In this document: one piece after another, positions 13,903 to 20,407 of the stretch
Layout: the number at the start of each line of letters is the position of its first letter
Position numbering within the stretch: position 1 is the stretch's first letter
Source: a virus
Direction: 5' to 3' (one strand)
Virus record (IMG/VR): IMGVR_UViG_3300018429_000012
Location: 1 to 22,007 of that record
Length of the DNA: 22,007 bases
Notes under the pieces: model-generated
The model's input: the letters and a program-made list of their open reading frames with translations, nothing else
Database searches by the model: none
What the model was told of the DNA's origin: nothing
Translations under genes and position numbers: made by a program

Positions 13903-14621
13903 CGACCAAGCGCGCCTACGGGCGGGCACAGCTCGACCGGACTGTGTTGGCTGACGGCGGGCCGTTGACGTTCGTCGCCAGCTCGACCGCGCCGAACCGG
14001 TACGGGTTCGCGCTGCGCAACGAGGGCTGGCGATTGGACAACTTCAACGCCAACCCGGTGTTGCTGTGGATGCACAACCCGTTCCAGCCGCCTATCGGCC
14101 GCGGCCTCGCGCTGAGCAAGAGCGACCAGATCATCCTCGACAACGTCACGTTCGACAGCGAGGACGAGCTGGCCCGCGCGGTGGAGTCCAAGTATCGCCG
14201 CGGGTTCCTGTCCGCCGTCAGCGTCGGGTGGGGCTACGTCAAGGAGGACGGCTCCCCGATCACTGACTGGTGGCGGCTGTCCAACGATGAGGTCCGCGAC
14301 GAGGCGTTCTATGACCTCGAAGAGGTCTCCGGCGTGACCGTGCCGGGCGACCCCCGCGCCGTGGTGGCGCAGTCCCGGCTGGCGCTGGCCCGGCTCAGCC
14401 ACGAGCTCGCCGACGCCTACGACGAGCAGGAACACGGCACCGAGAACGCCGACACAGTCCGCGCCCAGGTGGCCGCCGAGCTGCAGCGCCTCGGCATCGC
14501 GCTGCCCACGATCCCGTCGCCGGCGCCCGCTGGCGACGACGTCCAGACCGTCGACCGGGCCGCGGCCGCCACCGTGCTCGCAGCCTTCGCCCCCATCACC
14601 CTGGAAGGACCCGCCACATGA
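13899..14621 (+). CDS. Prohead maturation protease, HK97-type
   Basis: The 240-aa protein contains NPVLLWMHN with H59 and FLSAVSVGW with S105, the His and Ser of the U35/S78 prohead protease family. The fold cues (FVASSTAPNRYGFALRNEGWRLDNFNANPVLLW) fit as well. It would cleave the capsid precursor's N-terminal scaffold during assembly and then leave the head. The last ~80 residues are helical and Ala-rich, possibly a self-cleaved tail. GTG 13899 overlaps the portal stop (GTGA), and its stop overlaps the capsid ATG. Confidence 0.88.
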   Translation: MTTKRAYGRAQLDRTVLADGGPLTFVASSTAPNRYGFALRNEGWRLDNFNANPVLLWMHNPFQPPIGRGLALSKSDQIILDNVTFDSEDELARAVESKYRRGFLSAVSVGWGYVKEDGSPITDWWRLSNDEVRDEAFYDLEEVSGVTVPGDPRAVVAQSRLALARLSHELADAYDEQEHGTENADTVRAQVAAELQRLGIALPTIPSPAPAGDDVQTVDRAAAATVLAAFAPITLEGPAT

Positions 14622-16165
14622 CCGCACCGGTCACCCTGGAGGCGCTGGCCACCGACATTCGGCAGCGCCTCGATGCGATGCAGGGGCAGGTGTCCGAGCA
14701 GGTCTCGGACGTCCGGCTCACCGAGCTGATCAGGACTCAGCTGGACGGCGCGCTCGCCGACCCCGAGACCGTGAAGAAGCTGCGCCACGCGCAGGACGGC
14801 CCGGACCGCGAGCTGGTCGGCACCAAGTACGCCCGTTGGGGCCTGTCCCTGTCCGACGTGGAGTGGCTGCACGACCTGCAGAACAGCCTCCGCGGGCAGC
14901 GGCGGGTGAACGCCGACACGGGTAGCAGCAGCGTGTACGAGGGGCCGTCGGAGTCGCTGGCCAAGACGTTCGAGGCGGTGTCGGACGCCCACTACGTGCC
15001 GCAGGAGGAGATTCGCAGGCTGGACCGCGCGGCGATCGACGACCTGTTCCCGCGGATCCCGCTGTCGGAGTTCCACGGCAAGGACCGCAAGCTCGCCCGG
15101 AAGGGTAAGTACGAGCTGACCGGCGCCTACCAGCGGGCCGTGCTGGCCATGGACACCGCCGAGTCGGGGTTCGGTGCCCAGCTGGTCGGCGCCGGCTACG
15201 TCGGGGAGCTGTGGGAGGCGCCGCGCAAGCTCGGCCGGATCTTCCCGCTGATCGACTCGTTCGAGATGCGCTTCCCGACCGAGTACCTGCCGGTCGAGGT
15301 GGACATCCCGGAGATGTTGTTCGTGCCGGAGTCCACGGCGAGCAACAGCGCGGACTACGCGACCAGCAAGACCGGATCGCAGCGGGTGCAGGTGGACGCC
15401 CGCAAGTTTGTGATCCACCAGATGTGGTCGGGTGAGATGGAGGAGGACTCCCTCATCCCGTACGTGCCGTTCCTGCGGCGCCAGGCCGGCCTGTCCGTCG
15501 CGCACTACTGCGACAGCTCGGTCCTCAACGGTGACACCACGAACGCGGGCACCGGCAACATCAACCTCGACGACGCCGACCCGGCCGACACCAAGCACTA
15601 CCTGGCCTACGACGGCATCCGCCACGCCGCCCTGGTGGACAACACCGGCAACGCCGTCGACGCCGCCGGTGCGCTCACCCTGGCGTTGCTGCACGGCCAG
15701 CGCGGCAAGATGATCGACCTCGCGCGACTGGTCGACTGGGGCCACCCGGTCGACATGGACGACCTGGTGCACATCCTCGACCCGGAGACCGCCGACAAGG
15801 CGGCCATGCTCGACGACGTGTTGACGCTGGACAAGTACGGCGCCGGCGCGACGATCTTCAACGGCGAGCTGGCCCGCGCCATGGGCGTGCGGCTGATCTC
15901 CTCGATCGCCATGTCGAAGACCGAAGCGGACGGCAAGGTGTCCACCACCCCGGCCAACAACATCAAGGGCCAGGTCGCGACCCTGAACCGGCGCGGCTAC
16001 AAGGTGGGCTGGCGCCGCCGGGTGCGGGTGGAGACCGAGCGCATTCCGGGCTCGGACCAGACCCGCATCGTCTACAGCCTGCGCAAGGGGTTCGGCCGGT
16101 TCACCCCGACCGGCGCCGCGTCCGGCATCGAGTCCACCGCGGTGCTCTACAACATCGCCATCTGA
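14618..16165 (+). CDS. Major capsid protein with N-terminal scaffold-like region
   Basis: At 515 aa this is the expected product after portal and protease. The first ~100 residues (LATDIRQRLDAMQGQVSEQVSDVRLTELIRTQL...) are charged and helical like an HK97 delta/scaffold domain. After that come the long capsid core segments: SGFGAQLVGAGYVGELWEAPRKLGRIFPLIDSFEM, STASNSADYATSKTGSQRVQVDARKFVIHQMWSGEMEEDS, and MGVRLISSIAMSKTEADGKVS...ATLNRRGYKVGWRRRVRVETERI. These resemble actinophage capsid proteins. A strong hairpin follows 18 bases after the stop, consistent with a high-level transcript ending here. Confidence 0.9.
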   Translation: MTAPVTLEALATDIRQRLDAMQGQVSEQVSDVRLTELIRTQLDGALADPETVKKLRHAQDGPDRELVGTKYARWGLSLSDVEWLHDLQNSLRGQRRVNADTGSSSVYEGPSESLAKTFEAVSDAHYVPQEEIRRLDRAAIDDLFPRIPLSEFHGKDRKLARKGKYELTGAYQRAVLAMDTAESGFGAQLVGAGYVGELWEAPRKLGRIFPLIDSFEMRFPTEYLPVEVDIPEMLFVPESTASNSADYATSKTGSQRVQVDARKFVIHQMWSGEMEEDSLIPYVPFLRRQAGLSVAHYCDSSVLNGDTTNAGTGNINLDDADPADTKHYLAYDGIRHAALVDNTGNAVDAAGALTLALLHGQRGKMIDLARLVDWGHPVDMDDLVHILDPETADKAAMLDDVLTLDKYGAGATIFNGELARAMGVRLISSIAMSKTEADGKVSTTPANNIKGQVATLNRRGYKVGWRRRVRVETERIPGSDQTRIVYSLRKGFGRFTPTGAASGIESTAVLYNIAI

Positions 16166-16182
16166 CCCGTTCCCACGAGTGA

Positions 16183-16210
16183 GGGCCGGACCCCGACCGG
16201 GGTCCGGCCC
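16183..16210 (+). terminator. Terminator hairpin after the major capsid gene
   Basis: Arms gggccggacccc (16183-16194) and ggggtccggccc (16199-16210) pair over 12 bp around the loop gacc, followed by ttcgcatt. It lies between the capsid stop and the next start, the usual place for partial termination that leaves capsid message in excess. Confidence 0.82.
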
Positions 16211-16228
16211 TTCGCATTGGAGCACCCC

Positions 16229-16669
16229 ATGTCTCGCGCCACTCAGATCGAGCGCGTCATCGCCAAGGGCCAGCTAGTGCCCCTGGTGTTCATGCAGGAC
16301 GCCGTCGCAGCCTCACAGTCCGACGTGCAGCTGCTCGTCGCCGAGGTCGCCTCCGCCGCCAACAACGCCGTCGACGGCTACGTCATGCCCTTCGAGGGCG
16401 AGATCGTCGCGGTCACCGCCCGCCTGTCCGCGGCCGCCACCGCCGGCTCCCTCACCGTCGGCCCGACGGTCGGCGGCACCGAGAAGACCGACCCGACCCT
16501 GTCCATCACCACGGCCCAGTCCGCGCGGGACACCGCCAACCGCGGCGCCGCGGTGTTCAGTGCCGGCGACCTGATCGGCGCCGAGATCACCACCGACGGC
16601 ACCTGGGACGCCACCACCGCCGACCTGGTGGTCGTCGTGTGGGTGCTGCTGCACCTCGAAGGGATCTGA
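16229..16669 (+). CDS. Putative capsid decoration or minor structural protein
   Basis: ATG 16229 has GGAG at 16219-16222, 6 bases upstream; the TTG at 16217 is less likely. The 146-aa protein is Ala/Thr/Val/Gly-rich and predicted beta-rich: GYVMPFEGEIVAVTARLSAAATAGSLTVGPTVGGTEKTDPTLSITTAQSAR, then DLIGAEITTDGTWDATTADLVVVVWVLLHLEGI. This composition and the position right after the major capsid suggest a head decoration or other virion protein. The family is not certain. It sits downstream of the terminator hairpin. Confidence 0.62.
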   Translation: MSRATQIERVIAKGQLVPLVFMQDAVAASQSDVQLLVAEVASAANNAVDGYVMPFEGEIVAVTARLSAAATAGSLTVGPTVGGTEKTDPTLSITTAQSARDTANRGAAVFSAGDLIGAEITTDGTWDATTADLVVVVWVLLHLEGI

Positions 16670-16673
16670 CCGC

Positions 16674-17174
16674 ATGCCTCCGTACCGCGTCACGCAGGAC
16701 TACACCTCCTACACCGACGGTGCCCGCCGCGGCCCCTACACCGCCGGCGCCACCGTCGAGGTCGCCACCGCCGAGGCCGAGTGGATCAACCGCGACGCCC
16801 CCGGCACCCTCAAGCCCGACCGGCCCGCCCGCACCCCGGCGGCCGCGCCGGCCGACCCGGCGGCCGTCCCCACCGGCAACGTCAGCGACCTGCTGGCGTG
16901 GGTCGGCGACGACCGTGACAAGGCGACCCGGGCGCTCGCCGCCGAGCAGGCCAAGCCGCGGCCGCGCGCCGGCGTGGTCGAGCCGCTGACGCAGCTGCTC
17001 GTGGTGGATCCGGCGACCGTGCCCGACGGCACCGTCGACGAGCTGCTGGCGTGGGTCGGCGACGACGTACACCGCGCCTCGGCCGCGCTGGACGTCGAGC
17101 AGGACCGCGCCGAGCCGCGGACCGGTGTCGTCGAGCCGCTGCAGGCGATGCTCCGGGTGGAGCCGTCGACGTGA
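16674..17174 (+). CDS. Head-tail region protein with a duplicated domain
   Basis: ATG 16674 follows the previous stop by 4 bases. The 166-aa protein has an N-terminal beta segment (YRVTQDYTSYTDGARRGPYTAGATVEVATAEAEWI), a Pro/Ala linker, and then two copies of a ~51-residue unit. Each copy reads DLLAWVGDD/ELLAWVGDD, then A-x-x-AL-x-x-EQ, R-x-GVVEPL. Residues L73 and L124 mark equivalent positions. A 24-base stretch is identical between the copies (16890-16913 and 17043-17066), so the duplication is recent or selected. Similar 'LAWVGDD...AL.AEQ...R' helix pairs occur in actinophage head-tail proteins. A connector role is inference. Confidence 0.7.
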   Translation: MPPYRVTQDYTSYTDGARRGPYTAGATVEVATAEAEWINRDAPGTLKPDRPARTPAAAPADPAAVPTGNVSDLLAWVGDDRDKATRALAAEQAKPRPRAGVVEPLTQLLVVDPATVPDGTVDELLAWVGDDVHRASAALDVEQDRAEPRTGVVEPLQAMLRVEPST

Positions 17175-17437
17175 GCTCCTCGGCGATCAAGGAGGTGTCG
17201 GCCACCGGTGACGTCACGGTGGTCGACACCTACCTGCGCGAGGTCATCCTCACCGCCACCAGCGACACGGCCACCCTGGTTCTTCGCGCCGGTGGCTCGG
17301 GCGGCGAGGTGAAGCTCAGGGTGTCGGCGGTGGCCAACACCTCCCGTCCGGTGACGCTGCACGGCTCTCTGTTCTCGGACGGGGTGCACGCCACCTTCAC
17401 CGGCACCACCCCGTCGGCGACGCTGGTCTACGGGTGA
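17171..17437 (+). CDS. Small beta-rich structural-region protein
   Basis: GTG 17171 forms a GTGA overlap. The 88-aa product (VSATGDVTVVDTYLREVILTATSDTATLVLRAGGSGGEVKLRVSAVANTSRPVTLHGSLFSDGVHATFTG) is strongly beta-forming, with an Ig-like or jelly-roll flavour and no Cys or membrane segment. It lies between a connector-region protein and the head-tail adaptor, so it is probably a minor virion protein. I do not recognise the family. Confidence 0.62.
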   Translation: MSSSAIKEVSATGDVTVVDTYLREVILTATSDTATLVLRAGGSGGEVKLRVSAVANTSRPVTLHGSLFSDGVHATFTGTTPSATLVYG

Positions 17438-17440
17438 GCC

Positions 17441-18076
17441 GTGGCTGACGTGCTGGATGTGCTGACGCTGCAGGAGGGCAAGTCGGCGGTGAACGCCACC
17501 GCCACCTCCGCGCACGATGCCCGGCTGCCGGGGTGGATCACCGCGGTGTCGCTGCGCCTGGACCGGCTGGTCGGCCCGGTGGTGCGGCGCGACGCCACCG
17601 CGGCGCTGGACGGCGGGCAGCCCCGCATCCACCTGCCGACCCACCCGAACACGTCGATCACCACGGTCACCGAGTACGACGGCCTGAGGGCCACGGTGCT
17701 GGTGGCGGAGTCGAACCTGGTCAAGCCGGCCGACGGCTACCAGGTCGACCGCTACAGCGCCGACCCGGCCTACCTGTCGTCGGTGGTGCACCGGCGGATC
17801 GGCGGGGTCGACGCCGAGTTCGCCGCCGGCCGCGGCAACGTCGAGTTCGTCTACGTGGCGGGCCGGTTCGTCGACACCGCCGGCGTCGACGAACGGTTCA
17901 AGAGGGCCGGGGTGTTGATGCTGAAGAACCTGTGGCGGTCGGTGCAGGACGGCACCGGCCAGGTCGACGAGTTCGACGTACCGCAGTCGATCTTCCCCAC
18001 GTTCACGGTGCCGAGGTCGGTGCGGGAGATGTTCCCGGGCGAGATCCAGGACCCGATGCCGATGGGTGACCGGTGA
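17441..18076 (+). CDS. Head-tail adaptor protein
   Basis: GTG 17441 begins 3 bases after the upstream stop. The 211-aa protein starts with a helical region and has the connector-like run PGWITAVSLRLDRLVGPVVRRDATAALDGGQPRIHLPTHPNTSITTVTEYDG. It continues with a VDRYSADPAYLSSVVHRRIGGVDAEFAAGRGNVEFVYVAGR segment and FKRAGVLMLKNLWRSVQDG. This resembles phage Gp6/Gp15-type head-tail connectors, which seat on the portal. No head-stopper gene is obvious next to it. Its stop overlaps the tail-terminator GTG. Confidence 0.75.
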   Translation: MADVLDVLTLQEGKSAVNATATSAHDARLPGWITAVSLRLDRLVGPVVRRDATAALDGGQPRIHLPTHPNTSITTVTEYDGLRATVLVAESNLVKPADGYQVDRYSADPAYLSSVVHRRIGGVDAEFAAGRGNVEFVYVAGRFVDTAGVDERFKRAGVLMLKNLWRSVQDGTGQVDEFDVPQSIFPTFTVPRSVREMFPGEIQDPMPMGDR

Positions 18077-18525
18077 ACACCGGGACGACGTTGTTCGAGT
18101 TCCGCTGGGCGCTGGTCCATCGGTTGGCCGCCCGGCCTGGCCTGGCCGGTGTGCAGGTCCTGTACTCCGTCGATAAGGCGGAGTTGCACAACGAGGCGAT
18201 CTGGCTGGGCGACGCCGATTCCACCGATCTGACTCCGCTGGTCACGCAGTGTCCGGGGCCGGTGTCGGTCGACGAGGCATACGCGGTGAAGGTTGTCATC
18301 CAGGTTCTGCGTACCGAGGGCGAGGGTCAGGAGGACGCGGACCGGCGCGCTGCCCAGCTGCTCGCCGAGCTGCAGCAGGAGCTGGCCGGGACCCCGCAAA
18401 CAACCGGCCTCATTCATCAGGCCGAGCTGGCCAGCTGGGCGCACAAGCAGTTGACCAACAACGCCAATGGCCACGGCTCCCGCTTCGACGTCACCCTCGC
18501 CGTCGAGGCGACCCTCGAACCCTGA
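18073..18525 (+). CDS. Tail terminator-like protein
   Basis: GTG 18073 forms a GTGA overlap. The 150-aa product has the layout of minor tail/terminator proteins: an N-terminal helix with a hydrophobic strand (LFEFRWALVHRLAARPGLAGVQVLYSVDKAELHNEAIWLGDADS), a strand YAVKVVIQVLRTEGEGQ, a helix DADRRAAQLLAELQQEL, and a final strand RFDVTLAVEATLEP. Such proteins cap the tail tube and set its join to the head. Placement just before the tail tube gene is standard. Confidence 0.75.
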   Translation: MNTGTTLFEFRWALVHRLAARPGLAGVQVLYSVDKAELHNEAIWLGDADSTDLTPLVTQCPGPVSVDEAYAVKVVIQVLRTEGEGQEDADRRAAQLLAELQQELAGTPQTTGLIHQAELASWAHKQLTNNANGHGSRFDVTLAVEATLEP

Positions 18526-18541
18526 AAGGCGGTGAGACCCC

Positions 18542-18958
18542 ATGTCCGTGCACAAGCGCCGCGTGAAGCTGATCGAGTTCGCGCTCGGCGCCACCCAGTA
18601 CGAGTGCCAGGTCGAGAACTGGAAGATCAACAACAACACGCCCGCCGGTGAGCGGAGGTACGCCCAGTGCCCGGCCGGCGAGTTCGTCGAGGAAGTCGAT
18701 CCGGACTACTCGCTGGAGCTGAAGCTGTACGCCGACTGGCGCAGTGCTGGCATCTCCCGCTGGCTGTGGCAGAACGACGGCGAGAACATCGCGTTCACCC
18801 TCGACCACCACCCCGACGTTCCGGCCGAGCACGTCACCTGGACCGGCACCGTCCTGGTCCAGGCGCCGACGGTTGACGGCACAGGGCGCCAGACCGAGCC
18901 CAGCGAAGTGACCTTGACGATCATCGGCCTGCCCGTCCTCACCCCCGAGGTGCCGTAA
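18542..18958 (+). CDS. Major tail tube protein
   Basis: ATG 18542 has aaaggcggtgag upstream. The 138-aa protein contains KLIEFALGATQYECQVENWKINNNTPAGERRYAQCPAGEFVEEVDPDYSLELKLYADWRSAGISRWLWQNDGENIAFTLDHHP, with strands ending LTIIGLPVLTPEV. This is the tail-tube style of actinophages, expected to stack as hexameric rings around the tape measure. The next gene starts two bases after the TAA. Confidence 0.82.
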   Translation: MSVHKRRVKLIEFALGATQYECQVENWKINNNTPAGERRYAQCPAGEFVEEVDPDYSLELKLYADWRSAGISRWLWQNDGENIAFTLDHHPDVPAEHVTWTGTVLVQAPTVDGTGRQTEPSEVTLTIIGLPVLTPEVP

Positions 18959-18960
18959 TC

Positions 18961-19467
18961 ATGGCTCTGACCACCAAGATCGCGCTGAGCGTCATCGCCT
19001 CGCTCACCTCCGTCGGTGACCTGTCCACCGGAGCCGACCCGCTGTCCTACCTGAAGGACTACTCCTGGCCCAGCGGCACCGCCGCCGGGCAGGCCGACCG
19101 CCTGTTCAGCGACGAGCGCACGCTGGCGGCGTCGGCCACCGAAGACCTCGACGTCGCGGGCGTGCTACTCGACCGGTTCGGAGCCGCGATCACCTTCGCC
19201 CGCATCCGCGCGATGATCTTCCACGGCCTCGCGACGAACACGAACAACGTGATCGTCGGTGGTGCCAGCGCCACCCAGTTCGTCTCCTGGTGCGGCGGCG
19301 CCGCCCACACGATCACCGTCCGCCCCGGCGGCACCGTCGCGTTCATCGCCCCGGACACCACCGCCTACGCCGTCACCGCCACCACCGCCGACCTGCTCAA
19401 GGTCGCCAACTCCGCCGGCGGCACCGAAGTCAAGTATCAGATCATCCTGATCGGAGCGTCCGCATGA
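18961..19467 (+). CDS. Probable phage structural protein
   Basis: ATG 18961 follows two bases after the previous TAA. The 168-aa product begins ALTTKIALSVIASLTSVGDLSTGADPLSYLKDYSWPSGTAAGQADRLFSDERTLAASATEDLDVAGVLLDRFG and finishes with beta strands (HTITVRPGGTVAFIAPDTTAYAVTATTADLLKVANSAGGTEVKYQIILIGASA). Similar proteins ending 'AYAVTAGTGDLLTV.NS..GT.V.Y.I.IIG' are found in phage tail/fibre regions. Its exact role is unknown; a second tail-associated beta protein is likely. Its stop overlaps the chaperone ATG. Confidence 0.7.
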   Translation: MALTTKIALSVIASLTSVGDLSTGADPLSYLKDYSWPSGTAAGQADRLFSDERTLAASATEDLDVAGVLLDRFGAAITFARIRAMIFHGLATNTNNVIVGGASATQFVSWCGGAAHTITVRPGGTVAFIAPDTTAYAVTATTADLLKVANSAGGTEVKYQIILIGASA

Positions 19468-19751
19468 TCAAGCTGCAGGTGACCCCGGACACTGGCGACC
19501 CGTTCGTGGTCGACGTCGGGTCTCGCGACATCCTGGTGTGGGAGCGGACCGCCAAGGGGAAGTCCCTCGGTCAGCTGCAGGACAACCCGCAGATGGGCGA
19601 CCTGTACCGGCTGGCGCACATCACCGCCCGCCGCACCGGCCTCTACGCCGGCGACTTGGACAGCTTCGAGACCTCCTGCGACATCCAGGAGCTCGGCGAC
19701 AAGAGCGACGACGAGGACGGCGAGGGGGGCCCTACCCAGCCGGCTCCTTGA
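19464..19751 (+). CDS. Tail assembly chaperone, shorter product (gpG-like)
   Basis: ATG 19464 overlaps the previous stop (ATGA). The 95-aa product (MIKLQVTPDTGDPFVVDVGSRDILVWERTAKGKSLGQL...ARRTGLYAGDLDSFETSCDIQELGDKSDDEDGEGG) fits the N-terminal part of actinophage tail assembly chaperones, which bind tail tube and tape measure during assembly and are not in the virion. Its acidic C-terminal end runs over a slippery sequence at 19724-19730. The longer product is listed separately. Confidence 0.88.
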   Translation: MIKLQVTPDTGDPFVVDVGSRDILVWERTAKGKSLGQLQDNPQMGDLYRLAHITARRTGLYAGDLDSFETSCDIQELGDKSDDEDGEGGPTQPAP

Positions 19752-19897
19752 GCCGGCAGCTGGTGGTGCTGGCACTGGCCAGTGGCATAGCACCGAGCGT
19801 GTGGGCCGACGAAGGCGACCGCGCGATCGCCACCGCCTTCCACCTCTTGCTGCGCCAGCAGCACGCCGATCGGCCCGGGCCGCAGATGTCGGGGTGA
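19464..19897 (+). CDS. Tail assembly chaperone, -1 frameshift product (gpGT-like)
   Basis: A slip to the -1 frame at GGGGGGC (19724-19730) joins the first 89 codons to ORF T, whose frame ends at TGA 19895-19897. The fused protein is 144 aa. ORF T reads PYPAGSLSRQLVVLALASGIAPSVWADEGDRAIATAFHLLLRQQHADRPGPQMSG, with the W-x-x-E-x-D-R-A-I-A-T-A pattern of chaperone C-terminal halves. ORF T could also start alone at TTG 19748 (TTGA overlap). Frameshifted chaperones before the tape measure are a well-established feature of siphophages. Confidence 0.85.
19724..19730 (+). other. Programmed -1 ribosomal frameshift slippery site
   Basis: GGGGGGC with frame divided G|GGG|GGC satisfies X-XXY-YYZ: after slipping, the two tRNAs re-pair with GGG GGG. 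The next -1 frame codons are CCC TAC CCA, continuing into ORF T. The 0-frame stop is only 19 bases after the site. Confidence 0.85.
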
Positions 19898-19909
19898 GAG
19901 GAGGCACCC

Positions 19910-20407
19910 ATGGGGACGCTCACTGTCACGATCCGCATTGACGGCGTTCGGGAGACGCTGGCGGCGTTTCGCCGGCTGGACAAGGGCGCGTCGGCGGTCC
20001 TGCGCAAGCGCACCCTGGAGTTGTCCGAGACGCTCGCCGATCGGGTCCGTGCGGCCGGCGCGGCGGACACCCGGCAGACGGCGCTGGTCGCGCCGACGGT
20101 GCGGGCCCGCCGCGACCGGGTGCCGGCCATTGCCGCCGGTGGCGGCAAAAAGGTCGGCAGCAAGAAGGCGCGGGCCGGGGACCTGCTGTACGGCACCGAG
20201 TTCGGCATGAACCGCCGCACTGGTTGGTATGCCCTGTCCCGGTTCCGGGGGTCGAAGGCCCGGCAGTTCCGGCCGCACCGCGGCCGCGCCAGCTACTGGT
20301 TCTTCAAGACCGTCGAGGAGAACGCTCCCGAGATCAGCGCGGCGTGGCGCGCGGTCGCGGACGACGTGCTGAAGGACTGGTCGAGCGGGGGGCCGGCCGG
20401 TGGCTGA
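19910..20407 (+). CDS. HK97 gp10-like tail completion or minor tail protein
   Basis: ATG 19910 has a strong gaggagg at 19898-19904. The 165-aa product (VTIRIDGVRETLAAFRRLDKGASAVLRKRTLELSETLADRVRAAGAADTRQTALVAPTVRARRDRVPAIAAGGGKK) resembles the gp10 family (PF04883-like), with a beta strand, long helix and a basic hinge. The C-terminal half has FRGSKARQFRPHRGRASYWFFKTVEENAPEIS. In many phages such a gene sits among the connectors before the tail tube; here it lies just before the tape measure. Its stop overlaps the tape measure GTG by 8 bases. Confidence 0.75.
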   Translation: MGTLTVTIRIDGVRETLAAFRRLDKGASAVLRKRTLELSETLADRVRAAGAADTRQTALVAPTVRARRDRVPAIAAGGGKKVGSKKARAGDLLYGTEFGMNRRTGWYALSRFRGSKARQFRPHRGRASYWFFKTVEENAPEISAAWRAVADDVLKDWSSGGPAGG

